From the NCBI RefSeq assembly GCF_016863015.1, contig NZ_BOOB01000040.1, forward strand, positions 27,442-91,441: a DNA stretch of 64,000 bases, written 5' to 3'. Made by a program: the position numbers and the translations under genes. Shown here in pieces: positions 22,283 to 31,174 of the stretch (its first letter is position 1; each line of letters begins with the position of its first letter). This DNA is from Microbispora amethystogenes. GTDB lineage: Bacteria > Actinomycetota > Actinomycetes > Streptosporangiales > Streptosporangiaceae. Under the pieces are notes generated by a model. That model saw only the letters and a list, made by a program, of their open reading frames with translations, was not told the origin of the DNA and searched no databases.

Positions 22283-23977
22283 GTGAGGATCAGGCACCAC
22301 GCCGGCGCCCGCCCCGGGCGGAGCGCTCGCGACGCGGCCGTGCCGGCCGTCCCGGCCCTGGCCGCGCTGCTCGCCTGCCTGTGGGGCATCAGGCGTGGGT
22401 CGATGTGGCAGGACGAGGCGACGACGTACGTCGTCGCGGGAAGGCCGCTGCCCGGTCTCTGGCGCACGCTCGGGAACGTCGACGCGGTGCACGGCTGCTA
22501 CTACCTGCTGATCCATCCTCTTCTCCGGCTCGTGGGCGACGCCGTCCCGGCGGAGGTCGCGATCCGGATTCCCTCCGTCGCCGCCACGGCCGCCGCGGCG
22601 GCCGGCGTCGCGGCGATCGGACGGCGGCTGGTCTCCGGCCCGGCCGGCCTGTACGCCGGTCTCGTGTACGGCACGGCCCCCGCCGTCGTCGCCTACGGCC
22701 AGGAGGGACGGTCGTACGCGCTGGTCGGAGCCGCTGTGGTGGAGGCCACGCGGCTGCTCACGCGGGCGCTGGAGGACCCGGCACGCACGAGGAGATGGAT
22801 CTGGTACGCCGTGGCGCTGGCGGTGGCGTGTCTGCTCAATCTCTTCGCCGCCCTGGCGCTCGTGGCACACGCGGCCACGGTCCTGGTCGTCGCCCGCGGG
22901 CGGACCGCCAGAGACGCGGGAACGGCCGCGGAGGCCGGTGTCCCCGGTGCGCCGCAGCGGTGGAGTGTGCCGCTCAGGTGGGCCGGAGCGAGCACGTGCG
23001 CCCTGCTCGCCGTCCTGCCGCTCGCGCGGATCGCGTTCGGGCAGCGCGACCAGGTGTCATGGCTGGAACGGCCCGGCTGGGCCGAGGTGCGCGCTCTCGT
23101 GGAACGGTTCGCCGGGTCCGGTCTCTCGCTCGCGGCGACCGTCCTGCTCGTCCTGCTGGGACTGACGCTGCGGGTGAGCGACCGGCGTGCGGACGGGGTG
23201 GGGCTCCTGGCGGTGGCCGTGCCGCTCGCCGTGCTGCCGCCCGCCCTGCTGATCGCCGTCTCGCAGGTCCACCCCTTCTACCAGGACCGCTACGTCCTGT
23301 TCTCGATGGCGGGGCTCGCGCTCCTGACGGGGGCGGGGCTGGCCCGGGCCGTACGGTTCGTGCCGGGACCGGCGCCGGAACAGTCACCTGGCCGGTCGCC
23401 GAGCGAAAGCACGGGTGAAACCCCGAGCCAGACCCCGAGCGGATCACCAGGCCAATCCCCCGAGCTGTCGGCGGGCCGGTGGCGGGGCGGGCCGCGGGCG
23501 GCCGTCGCGGTGACGCTGCCCGTGTTGCTGCCCGTGTTGCTGCTGGTGGCGTCCCTGCCTGACCAGGCCGCCGTACGGCGGATCGACAGTCGTCCGGACG
23601 ACCCGGCCGCCGTCGCCCGGGTCGTCGGGCCGGGACGGCGGCCCGGAGACGCCGTGCTCTTCCTGCCCTCGATCCGCCGCCTGGTCGCCGAGGCGTACCC
23701 CGCCTCGTTCTACGGGGTCCGCGACGCGGCGCTCAGGGCCGGCGGCGCGGAGTCGGGCACGCTGGCCGGGCGGGAACTGCCCGCGGAGGACCTCGCCGCC
23801 GCGCTGAGCGCGGCGCCCCGGGTGTGGGTGGTGAGCCGTCCGCATCCCGCGCCCGCCGACCTGGCGTCCGCGCGGGACACGGCCAAGCGCGACCTGCTGC
23901 GGAAGGACTACCGGAAGGAGCGGGCCTTCCGGGTGCTCGGCTACACCGTGCGGCTGTACACGCGGATCAGCCCTTGA
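22283..23977 (+). CDS. GT-C fold polytopic glycosyltransferase-like membrane protein
   Basis: 564 residues from GTG 22283 (GGAGGA is close upstream; the start is moderately sure). A first helix is followed by the extracytoplasmic motif GSMWQDEATTYVV with the Asp-Glu pair that GT39/GT83-like enzymes use for catalysis. YGQEGRSYALVGAAV is the second family hallmark. Around nine to ten further membrane helices follow, then an extracytoplasmic C-terminal domain (LPSIRRLVAEAYPASFYGV). A Ser/Pro/Gly spacer with GQSPE-type repeats lies near residue 380. It probably transfers sugars from a polyprenyl donor outside the membrane. Its end overlaps the ABC permease gene by 11 bp, tail to tail. Confidence 0.8.
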   Translation: MRIRHHAGARPGRSARDAAVPAVPALAALLACLWGIRRGSMWQDEATTYVVAGRPLPGLWRTLGNVDAVHGCYYLLIHPLLRLVGDAVPAEVAIRIPSVAATAAAAAGVAAIGRRLVSGPAGLYAGLVYGTAPAVVAYGQEGRSYALVGAAVVEATRLLTRALEDPARTRRWIWYAVALAVACLLNLFAALALVAHAATVLVVARGRTARDAGTAAEAGVPGAPQRWSVPLRWAGASTCALLAVLPLARIAFGQRDQVSWLERPGWAEVRALVERFAGSGLSLAATVLLVLLGLTLRVSDRRADGVGLLAVAVPLAVLPPALLIAVSQVHPFYQDRYVLFSMAGLALLTGAGLARAVRFVPGPAPEQSPGRSPSESTGETPSQTPSGSPGQSPELSAGRWRGGPRAAVAVTLPVLLPVLLLVASLPDQAAVRRIDSRPDDPAAVARVVGPGRRPGDAVLFLPSIRRLVAEAYPASFYGVRDAALRAGGAESGTLAGRELPAEDLAAALSAAPRVWVVSRPHPAPADLASARDTAKRDLLRKDYRKERAFRVLGYTVRLYTRISP

Positions 23978-24824
23978 CGGCCCCCGCGGTGAGGCCGCTG
24001 ACGAGCTGACGCTCGGCCACGGCGTAGAAACCGAGGGCGGGCAGCATCGCCACCACGATGTAGGCCATGACCCGGGCGACGTCCGTCGCGTACTGGCCCT
24101 GGAACTGCTGGACGCCCAGCGGGATCGTGAACAGCCCGTCGTCGCTGAACACCACGAGCGGCAGCATGAACTGGTTCCAGCTGTTCACGACGGCCAGCAC
24201 GGAGACCGTGGCGATCGCGGGCCGGGCCATCGGCAGCAGGATCCGCCAGAAGAAGCCGAACGGCGTGCACCCGTCGAGGATCGCCGCCTCCTCGATCTCT
24301 CCCGGGATGGCCCGGAAGAAGCCGCGCAGGATGATGATCGTCATCGGCATGCCGAAGGCCGCCTGCGGAAGGATCACGCCGAGCGGGTTGTCGAGCAGCC
24401 CGAACATCCGCAGCAGCACGAACAACGGCAGGATCGCCACCGCGAACGGGAACATGAGCCCGGCGGCGAACATCGTGAAAAGCGCCTCGCGGCCCCGGAA
24501 GGCGAACCGGGCGAACACGAAGGCCGCCAGCGCCGACACCGCGACGACCACCAGCGTGGTCAGCACCGCGATGTAGGTGCTGTTCCAGAGCATGCGCCAG
24601 AACGGCCCCGAGGCGAGGATGCCCCCGTAGTTCTCCGGCATCCAGGGGTCGGGCAGGCCGATCGGGTTGCTGGACAGCTGCCGGGTGGTCTTGAAGCCGC
24701 CGAGCACGGCGTACACCAGGGGAACGGCGACGAACAGCGCCGTGATCACGACGATCGTGTGCAGGGACAGGCTGCGCAGGGGACCGCCCGACGTCGGCGA
24801 CTGCTTGTGGCGGCTGGTGCTCAT
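23967..24824 (-). CDS. Carbohydrate ABC transporter permease (MalG type)
   Basis: 285 residues, six predicted membrane helices. The EAA loop that docks the ATPase is GEIEEAAILDGCTPFGFFWR ILLP, with the required G. The C-terminal helices and the end ERQLVSGLTAGAVKG are typical of CUT1 sugar importers. It overlaps the preceding permease gene by 4 bp and is the last gene of the three-gene operon. No ATPase gene is present; CUT1 systems of actinomycetes commonly share an MsiK-type ATPase encoded elsewhere. Confidence 0.92.
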   Translation of the reverse strand: MSTSRHKQSPTSGGPLRSLSLHTIVVITALFVAVPLVYAVLGGFKTTRQLSSNPIGLPDPWMPENYGGILASGPFWRMLWNSTYIAVLTTLVVVAVSALAAFVFARFAFRGREALFTMFAAGLMFPFAVAILPLFVLLRMFGLLDNPLGVILPQAAFGMPMTIIILRGFFRAIPGEIEEAAILDGCTPFGFFWRILLPMARPAIATVSVLAVVNSWNQFMLPLVVFSDDGLFTIPLGVQQFQGQYATDVARVMAYIVVAMLPALGFYAVAERQLVSGLTAGAVKG

Positions 24825-25747
24825 CGCTGTTCTCGCAGCACGGTGGAGGCTCCTTGGAGGTCACGCCGCATGACGTATCTCTGGTAGAAGAGCGCGAACA
24901 CGAGGCTGATGAAGAACATCACCACGCTGATCGCACTCGCGTAGCCGACCTGGAAGCGCTTGAAACCGAACTGGAACATCGTCACGGCCATGGTCTCGGA
25001 GGAGTGCGACGGGCCTCCGCCGGTGATGATCCAGACCAGGTCGAACAGCTGGATCGCACCGATGACCGACAGGAACACGCTGATGCGGATGGTGGGGCCG
25101 AGCAGCGGCAGCGTGACGTAGCGGAAGACCTTCCAGCCGGTCGCGCCGTCGATCTGGGCGGCCTCGGTGAGCTCCCGCGGGATGCCCTGGCGCCCGGCGA
25201 TGTACAAGATCATGTGGAAGCCGAAGTACTTCCAGGTCATGACGATGAACACCGACATCATCACCGACGACGGGTCGGCGAACCAGTCGAGGGGGTCGAC
25301 CCCGAACCAGCCCAGGACGACGTTGGCCAGGCCGTCCGTCGGCGACAGGATCATCATGAACAGGACCGCGGTGATCGCCTCGGACAGCATGTACGGGGCG
25401 AAGAACAGCAGGCGGAAGAAGGCCCGGCCGTGGATCCTCTGGTTGAGCAGCATGGCGATGCCCAGCGAGAGGGGAAGCTGCACCACCAGCGACAGGATGA
25501 TCAGCAACACGCCGCGCCAGAGGTCGCCCAGGAAGACCTCGTCCGCCAGCAGGCGGGTGAAGTTCGCCAGCCCGACGAAGTCGGTGGGCAGGCCGCGCAT
25601 GCCGTTCCACTTGAAGACGCTCGCGTAGAAGGCGAGCAGGATCGGCGCCACCACGAGCCCGAAGAAGAGCACGAGCGCGGGCAGCAGGAACAGGAGAATC
25701 GTGGTGAACCCCCGGAGCCGGTGGCTCCGGGGTCTCGTCGTCTTCAC
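24821..25747 (-). CDS. Carbohydrate ABC transporter permease (MalF/UgpA type)
   Basis: 308 residues with six membrane helices, beginning LRGFTTILLFLLPALVLFFG. The EAA loop reads RELTEAAQIDGATGWKVFRY followed by VTLPLL. It pairs with the MalG-type permease to form the membrane channel. It starts 7 bp after the binding-protein stop codon, so all three genes are co-transcribed from the promoter near 27066-27200. Confidence 0.92.
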   Translation of the reverse strand: MKTTRPRSHRLRGFTTILLFLLPALVLFFGLVVAPILLAFYASVFKWNGMRGLPTDFVGLANFTRLLADEVFLGDLWRGVLLIILSLVVQLPLSLGIAMLLNQRIHGRAFFRLLFFAPYMLSEAITAVLFMMILSPTDGLANVVLGWFGVDPLDWFADPSSVMMSVFIVMTWKYFGFHMILYIAGRQGIPRELTEAAQIDGATGWKVFRYVTLPLLGPTIRISVFLSVIGAIQLFDLVWIITGGGPSHSSETMAVTMFQFGFKRFQVGYASAISVVMFFISLVFALFYQRYVMRRDLQGASTVLREQR

Positions 25748-25754
25748 GCGGCAG

Positions 25755-27041
25755 TTACTCCGACTTCGCCGTTTCCGTGATGGCCTGCGCCACCTGCTCC
25801 GGCGTCTTGGTTCCGCCGATCAGCTGGGCCACACTGTCGTTGACCTCCTGGCCGACGGCCGGCGGGTACGCCTGGTCGAGGTAGAGCTGGAACCCGGTGG
25901 CCCCGGCGAGGTTCTTGGCGACCACGCTCAGGTTCGGGTCCGTGACCGCGTCCTCCTCGCCCTTCAGCACCGGGAGCACACCGCCGGTCGCGACGGCCTT
26001 GCGGTGCTCGGTGCTCTCGGTGAGGAACTTCACCCACTCGAGCGCCTCGGGCGGCGCCTCGGAGCCGATCGCGTAGCCGCCACCGCCGCCGAAGGCGTCG
26101 GTGACCGCGCCGGCGCCGCCGTCGACGGCCGGGAACGGGAAGAAGCCGAGGTCGTCGCCGAGACCCTTGCCGGCGTCCTTCTCGACCGCGGGCGCCCACT
26201 GGCCCATCAGCTCCATGGCGGCCTTGCCGTCGCCCATGGTCGCGGCCTGGCCGCCCGGGTCGCCGTACGTCGCGCCGAGGAAGCCCTTCTGGAACGGCTG
26301 GAGGTCCGCGAGCTCCTTGAGCTTCTGTCCCGCCTGCACGAAGGGGGCGCCCGTGAAGTCCTTGCTCTCACCCGCCTGCTTCAGCGCGTCGAGGCCGCCG
26401 ATCCGCATGGCGAGGTACGCCCAGTAGTAGTGGCCCGGCCACTTGTCCTTGCCGCCGAGGGCGATCGGGGTGACGCCGGCCGACTTGAGCTTCTTGACGT
26501 CGTCGATGAGCTGCGACCAGGTGCTCGGGGGCTCGGCGATCCCGGCCTTCTTGAACAGGGCCTTGTTGTACCAGAAGCCCACCATGCCGATGTCGTCCGG
26601 GATCGCGTACGTCTTGCCCTCGATCTGGTACGCCGACAGCGCCGCGTCGGTGAACGTGCCGATCCAGGAACCGGCGTCGCCGGAGAGGTCCTTGACCAGG
26701 CCCGCGTCGACCTGCTGGCCGAGCACGCCGCCACCCCAGGTCTGGAAGACGTCCGGCGCCTTGCCGGACTGCGTGAGCGTCGTCAGCTTCGCCTTGAACG
26801 CCTCGTTCTCATAGGGAACGCTCTTGATGGTGATGTTCGGGTGCTTGGTCTGGAAATCCTTGATCGCCTGAGCGCCGTAGCTCTTCAAGGGCTCGGTGGT
26901 CCAGATGTTCCACCACTCGACCGTCACCTTGCCGCCGGCTGAGCTCTTGCTCTCGCCGGCATCGTTCCCGGTACTACTGCATCCCCCGAGGACAAGCGCG
27001 GACGCCGCAAGCAGCGCCACACTCCGACGACTCGAATTCAC
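25755..27041 (-). CDS. Extracellular sugar-binding lipoprotein of the ABC importer
   Basis: 428 residues from GTG 27041, chosen for AGAAGGGAAA upstream. The signal peptide ends in the lipobox ALVLGGC, so the mature protein is anchored at the outer face of the membrane. The family 1 binding-protein fold is seen in VTVEWWNIWTTEPLKSYGAQ, WYNKALFKKAGI and GKAAMELMGQWAP. Its ligand, probably an oligosaccharide, cannot be told from sequence. A GAAACTTTC palindrome 27 bp upstream suggests LacI-type control shared with the LPMO gene. Confidence 0.92.
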   Translation of the reverse strand: MNSSRRSVALLAASALVLGGCSSTGNDAGESKSSAGGKVTVEWWNIWTTEPLKSYGAQAIKDFQTKHPNITIKSVPYENEAFKAKLTTLTQSGKAPDVFQTWGGGVLGQQVDAGLVKDLSGDAGSWIGTFTDAALSAYQIEGKTYAIPDDIGMVGFWYNKALFKKAGIAEPPSTWSQLIDDVKKLKSAGVTPIALGGKDKWPGHYYWAYLAMRIGGLDALKQAGESKDFTGAPFVQAGQKLKELADLQPFQKGFLGATYGDPGGQAATMGDGKAAMELMGQWAPAVEKDAGKGLGDDLGFFPFPAVDGGAGAVTDAFGGGGGYAIGSEAPPEALEWVKFLTESTEHRKAVATGGVLPVLKGEEDAVTDPNLSVVAKNLAGATGFQLYLDQAYPPAVGQEVNDSVAQLIGGTKTPEQVAQAITETAKSE

Positions 27042-27065
27042 GGCGGTTTCCCTTCTGGATTCCAA

Positions 27066-27097
27066 CCGAAACTTTCGGAATTCAGACCGATAGTTTC
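27066..27097. promoter_or_regulatory. LacI-type operator before the sugar-import operon
   Basis: CCGAAACTTTCGG (27066-27078) is a perfect palindrome around a central C. A second imperfect copy, CGATAGTTTC (27088-27097), lies 20 bp further upstream of the gene. The core GAAACTTTC matches the class found at the LPMO promoter (GAAAGTTTC, 11267-11275). Its position just before the binding-protein gene suits repression. Confidence 0.6.
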
Positions 27098-27257
27098 TGC
27101 GATGGGGCAGAGGTTACAGCGGGCTCACGCTCATATCAACGGCTGTTGTGCAGCTGTTACGCGCCGCTGGAGACGAAAGAAAGGCATGCCCGCCGCTCTA
27201 ATCACAAAAGGGATTTGAAGGAATAAACCCGACTTAACTCCATGAACATCGCAAGTG

Positions 27258-27297
27258 ACTTGAAAACGGAAGGAGGCCGTGTGGTGACACGGCCTCC
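27258..27297 (-). terminator. Rho-independent terminator of the conservon operon
   Basis: GGAGGCCGTGT (27272-27282) and ACACGGCCTCC (27287-27297) form an 11-bp perfect stem with a 4-base loop. On the minus strand the stem is followed by TTCCGTTTTC. It lies directly after the cvnD stop codon (27315). Together with the T-rich tract this is a convincing terminator. Confidence 0.8.
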
Positions 27298-27314
27298 GGA
27301 GAACGCGGGACGCG

Positions 27315-27902
27315 TCAGTGGGCGGCGGCGGTCGGCCGCCGGCCGTACGCGTGCTTGACGAGCGCGATCAGAACCTCCTTGCCCGACTCCCGCCTGCGCG
27401 CGTCGCACAGCAGGATCGGCACGTCCTGGCCGAGGTTGAGCGCGAGCTTGACCTCGTCCAGTTCGAAGACCGGTGCGCCCTCGAAGCAGTTCACCGCGAC
27501 GACGAAGGGGGTGCCGCGCCGCTCGAAGTAGTCGACGGAGGGGAAGCAGTCGGCCAGCCTGCGGGTGTCGGCCAGCACCACCGCGCCGAGCGCTCCCCGG
27601 GCGAGCTCGTCCCAGACGAACCAGAACCGCTCCTGGCCCGGGGTGCCGAAGAGATAGAGGACGAAGTCCTGCCCGATGCTGATGCGGCCGAAGTCCATGG
27701 CCACGGTGGTGGTCGCCTTCGCCTCGACCCCGGACAGGTCGTCGACGCCGACGCTGAGGTTCGTCAGCGTCTCCTCGGTGCGCAGGGGCCGGATCTCCGA
27801 GACGGCGCCGACCATCGTCGTCTTGCCGACCCCGAAGCCGCCGGCGATCAGCAGTTTGATCGCCTTGGGCATCTTCAGGGTGTCAGAGTGCCCGGAGACC
27901 AT
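27315..27902 (-). CDS. cvnD: Conservon GTP-binding protein (CvnD-like)
   Basis: 195 residues; overlaps the DUF742 gene by 20 bp. The P-loop is LLIAGGFGVGKTTMVGAV, G3 is FGTPGQERFWFVWDEL and G4 the altered VNCFEGAP instead of NKxD, as in this bacterial Ras/Arf-like family. It ends the four-gene conservon (cvnA-B-C-D order on the minus strand), a membrane-associated signalling unit known from Streptomyces that resembles eukaryotic G-protein modules. Conservons affect development and antibiotic production there. Confidence 0.93.
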   Translation of the reverse strand: MVSGHSDTLKMPKAIKLLIAGGFGVGKTTMVGAVSEIRPLRTEETLTNLSVGVDDLSGVEAKATTTVAMDFGRISIGQDFVLYLFGTPGQERFWFVWDELARGALGAVVLADTRRLADCFPSVDYFERRGTPFVVAVNCFEGAPVFELDEVKLALNLGQDVPILLCDARRRESGKEVLIALVKHAYGRRPTAAAH

Positions 27903-28257
27903 CGAGCACCGCCTTGTACATCCGCTCGTCGAGCACGTCCATCTCCGGTTGGGGCTGCTGCACGGCCACGAACCCCCGGTCGAACAGGTCGCCGAGGAGG
28001 ACCCGGACGATCCCGGCGGGCAGGTCCAGGTGGGCGGCGATCTCCGCCACCGACAGCGCCCTGCGGCACAGCCGCACGATCGCCTGGTGCTCGGGGTCGA
28101 GCCCGATCTCCGCCCCGGTGGTGGGGCGGATCGTCACCGCCAGCGAGATGAGGTCGAAGCGGTCCTGCGCCTCCGTACGGCCGCGCGCGATGACGTACGG
28201 CCGGATCGTCGGCGCGTCGAGTAAGCGTTCCTCGTCCGGGCTCCACTCAGGGTTCAC
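27883..28257 (-). CDS. cvnC: Conservon DUF742 protein (CvnC-like)
   Basis: 124 residues from GTG 28257, overlapping the roadblock gene by 4 bp. The winged-helix-like DUF742 body reads VRLCRRALSVAEIAAHLDLP and VRVLLGDLFDRGFV, with the typical RPYVIARGRTEAQDRFDLIS entry. In conservons this protein links the kinase-like sensor to the GTPase; its biochemical action is not settled. Confidence 0.92.
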   Translation of the reverse strand: MNPEWSPDEERLLDAPTIRPYVIARGRTEAQDRFDLISLAVTIRPTTGAEIGLDPEHQAIVRLCRRALSVAEIAAHLDLPAGIVRVLLGDLFDRGFVAVQQPQPEMDVLDERMYKAVLDGLRAL

Positions 28258-28688
28258 AGGCGGACCTCCCTGCCCGTGGCCCGGTCGATCGTGGTCCGCG
28301 CGGGCGAGGTCAGGTACTGCCCGACCCGCGCGACGAGCATCGCCATCTCGTACGCCACCAGGCCCACGTCGGCGTCGCCCGTGCAGAGCACGGCCAGGCA
28401 GGCGCCCTGCCCCGCCACCGTCACCATCAGGAAGGCGGACTTCATCTCCACGATGGTCTGCCGTACGGGCCCGCCCTGGAAGCGCTCGCCGACGCCGCGG
28501 GCGAGGCTCTGCAGCCCCGACGCGACGGCGGACAGATGCTCGGCGTCCTCCAGGCGCAGGCCCTGGGATGTCGCCAGCAGCAGACCGTCCGTGGACAACA
28601 CGATGCCGTGCTCGACTTCGCGGACCCGCGCGACAAGGTCGTCGAGCAGCCACGCGAGGTCCGCGGACGCCCCGGTCTTCTGTGTCAC
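28254..28688 (-). CDS. cvnB: Conservon roadblock/LC7-domain protein (CvnB-like)
   Basis: 144 residues, overlapping the sensor gene by 4 bp. The roadblock fold is shown by LAWLLDDLVARVREVEHGIVL, LLLATSQGL and SAVASGLQSLARGV. Roadblock proteins commonly regulate small Ras-like GTPases, here CvnD. Length and sequence match Streptomyces conservon CvnB proteins. Confidence 0.93.
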   Translation of the reverse strand: MTQKTGASADLAWLLDDLVARVREVEHGIVLSTDGLLLATSQGLRLEDAEHLSAVASGLQSLARGVGERFQGGPVRQTIVEMKSAFLMVTVAGQGACLAVLCTGDADVGLVAYEMAMLVARVGQYLTSPARTTIDRATGREVRL

Positions 28689-30970
28689 CGGTTGTCCTCC
28701 CCTTCACCTAGCAGCTTGGCGGCCTCGGATCTGCCGCGCCTGGTCCCCGACTGGAACGAGCCCATGATCTTGCGGATGTCATCCGGCGAGCGGTCCTCCT
28801 CGTCCTCCGGCTCCGCGCCGCCCTTCGGCTCCTCGGCGAGCGCCGGAGCGAGGCTCGCCTGGGGCACCCGGAACGGCAGCCCGGACGGGGTGAACGCGGC
28901 CGGCGGCTCGGGCCCGGCGGCCGGCTCGGCGGCGATCGGCGCGGGCCTGGGCGTCTCTGCTGCCCTCGGCACGGGAACCACCTCCTGGACTGGTAGCGGG
29001 TCCGCGTCGGGCGCGCCCACCAGCGCGATCTCGCGCGCCCCGCGTTCCCGTCGGTCGAGACGAGGACGGGTCTCCTGCTCGGGCTGTTCGTCACCGTTCT
29101 CCATGACGAGCTCGCGCGGCAGCAGGACGACCGCGGTCGTGCCGCCGTACGGCGACGCCTTGAGCGACACCCTGATGCCGTGCCGCTCGGCGAGACGGCT
29201 GACCACGTAAAGGCCGAGCCGGGCGGTGCTCGACAGGTTGAACTCGGGCGGATCGGCGATCCGCTGGTTGGCCGTCTCCAGGTCGTCGGGGCTCATCCCG
29301 AGACCCCGGTCCTCGATCTCGAGGGCGTACCCGCTGGCCACCACCTGACCGCCCACCTGCACCATCGTGTACGGCGGGGAGAACGACACCGCGTTCTCGA
29401 TCAGCTCGGCGAGCAGGTGGATGACGTCGCCGACCGCGCGCCCGTTGAGCGCGGTCTGCCCCATCGGCAGCACGGTGACCCGGGTGTAGTCCTCCACCTC
29501 GGCCAGCGCGCCGCGTACGACGTCGACCATGGGCACCGAGCGCCGCCAGGCGCGGGCGGGGGACGCCCCGGACAGGACGATGAGGTTCTCGGCGTTGCGC
29601 CGCATGCGGGTGGCGAGGTGGTCGATGCGGAACAGGTCCTTCAGCTCCGCCGGGTCCGACTCGCGCCGCTCCATGACGTCGAGCAGGGTCAGCTGGCGGT
29701 GGACCAGCGACTGCGTGCGCCGGGCGAGGCTCAGCAGGATGTCGCGGATGCTCTGCCTGAGCTGCGCCTCCTCGACCGCGGTGCGGATCGCGGTCTCCTG
29801 CACGGTGTTGAACGCCGCGCCCACCTGGCCGATGACGTCCGGGCCGAAGTCCAGCGGCGGCGCCTCCGCCCGCACGTCGACCTTCTCGCCCTGCGCGAGG
29901 CGGGCGACCACTCCCGGCAGCCGTTCGTTGGCCAGTTCGAGCGCGGCCTCCCGCAGCTTCTCCAGCTGGCGGACCAGCGCCCTGGCCGTCGTGACCGACA
30001 GGATGATCGACGCGACGACCGCCACCAGGCCGAGCACGCCGGCCAGCAGGAGCCGGGCGATGACGCCGACGGCGACGGGGGCGGTCCGATCGACCAGGCG
30101 GTCACCGGCCTCCAGGATCGCGGTCTGCAGTTCCGCCAGAGCGGGCTCCGTCGCGGCCCGCCACTGCTCCGCGAGGATCGGCGGCAGGCCGCCGGGCCGC
30201 GTGCTCTGCATGACGTTCTCTTCGAGCGCGCGCAGGCGGGTGAACGTCTGTCCCCGTTCCAGGCGTTCGAAGATGGCGCGGTCCGAGTCGGGCAGCGCGA
30301 GGACGGCCTCGCTCTTGTGGAAGCGCTGGACGCCGACGATCTCGGTGAACCGCGCGCGTTCCGGCACGGTCAGCCGCCCGGCCGAGAGGGCTCCGGCGAG
30401 CAGCGCGTCCTCCTCCGAGAGCAGCTCCCGTGCCCGGCTCAGGTCGATGAGCGTGCGCGTGTCCCGCGCGACGTCCTTGTCGTCCAGAGTGGCCAGCGCG
30501 TCGTACGTGCGGTAGACGGAGTCGACGACCGTCGTGTAGGAGTCGTACGCCTTCGCGCGGTCGGACTGCCCGCCGTCGACGAGGCTGCGGTTCTTCGGCA
30601 GCCCGTCGAGCTGGTGGATCATTTCGTCGATCCGCCGCTTCAGCACCGCGTCGGCGGCGAACTGCACGTTGTTGCCCTTGGCCAGGCGGCGGAACTCGGC
30701 GCCCGCCGCGTCCGTCCGCGCCCGCTGTGCCCGCAGATTGCCGCGGTCGGCCGAGGGATTTCCCATGGCGACGACCGTGAGCCGCCGTTCCCGCTGCAGT
30801 TCGACCAGGAGCGTCTCGCTCGGCTGCGCCACACCGGAGTCATAGACGGCGACCCAGACCAGGTTCAGGCCCTCCCGTAGCGTCACCCACGCGGCGAACG
30901 CCCACAGCGCGGCAAGGGACAACAGCAAAGCCGTCACCTTGGTCCGCACGCTGGAATTACGGAAGCGCAT
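28685..30970 (-). CDS. cvnA: Conservon sensor histidine kinase-like protein with NIT domain (CvnA-like)
   Basis: 761 residues. A membrane helix (TALLLSLAALWAFAAWVTL) and an ~270-residue extracytoplasmic NIT (nitrate/nitrite-sensing type) domain come first. A second helix (RLLLAGVLGLVAVVASIILS), a HAMP-like linker, a helical dimer domain (LSLARRTQSLVHRQLTLLD) and an HATPase domain (HLLAELIENAVSFSPP, IEDRGLGMSPDDL) follow. The last ~170 residues are acidic and Pro-rich. The usual phospho-acceptor histidine motif is not obvious, as in other CvnA proteins. First gene of the operon. Confidence 0.92.
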   Translation of the reverse strand: MRFRNSSVRTKVTALLLSLAALWAFAAWVTLREGLNLVWVAVYDSGVAQPSETLLVELQRERRLTVVAMGNPSADRGNLRAQRARTDAAGAEFRRLAKGNNVQFAADAVLKRRIDEMIHQLDGLPKNRSLVDGGQSDRAKAYDSYTTVVDSVYRTYDALATLDDKDVARDTRTLIDLSRARELLSEEDALLAGALSAGRLTVPERARFTEIVGVQRFHKSEAVLALPDSDRAIFERLERGQTFTRLRALEENVMQSTRPGGLPPILAEQWRAATEPALAELQTAILEAGDRLVDRTAPVAVGVIARLLLAGVLGLVAVVASIILSVTTARALVRQLEKLREAALELANERLPGVVARLAQGEKVDVRAEAPPLDFGPDVIGQVGAAFNTVQETAIRTAVEEAQLRQSIRDILLSLARRTQSLVHRQLTLLDVMERRESDPAELKDLFRIDHLATRMRRNAENLIVLSGASPARAWRRSVPMVDVVRGALAEVEDYTRVTVLPMGQTALNGRAVGDVIHLLAELIENAVSFSPPYTMVQVGGQVVASGYALEIEDRGLGMSPDDLETANQRIADPPEFNLSSTARLGLYVVSRLAERHGIRVSLKASPYGGTTAVVLLPRELVMENGDEQPEQETRPRLDRRERGAREIALVGAPDADPLPVQEVVPVPRAAETPRPAPIAAEPAAGPEPPAAFTPSGLPFRVPQASLAPALAEEPKGGAEPEDEEDRSPDDIRKIMGSFQSGTRRGRSEAAKLLGEGEDNR

Positions 30971-31084
30971 GTGACCACCTTGCGAAATCGGCGATACGCG
31001 AGCGTTTCGCGGCGATTACCATCACCCGACGTCAAGGGGCCGCACGCGCTGCTCACCCCAAAACCCGCGCTACATCTCGGACAC

Positions 31085-31100
31085 CTTAGCAAATGCTAAG
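31085..31100. promoter_or_regulatory. Palindrome upstream of the conservon
   Basis: CTTAGCA-AA-TGCTAAG is a perfect 7-2-7 inverted repeat, 115 bp upstream of the cvnA start and 75 bp after the class II cyclase stop. The position suits an operator for the conservon promoter. The protein that binds it is unknown. It has no T-run, so it is unlikely to be a terminator. Confidence 0.5.
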
Positions 31101-31174
31101 AAAACCCCTCAAGCCGGAGCATTGTGGTCAATAATGTCCACTTTTCCGAAATTGACGGATTTCCCGAGCGCTGA

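Noticed and set aside
20194..23418. Very long plus-strand open frame (over 1000 codons) across the SH3, acetyltransferase and GT-C genes
   Set aside because: It is a low-complexity Arg/Gly/Pro/Ala frame lying over genes with clear motifs in other frames; a GC-content artefact.
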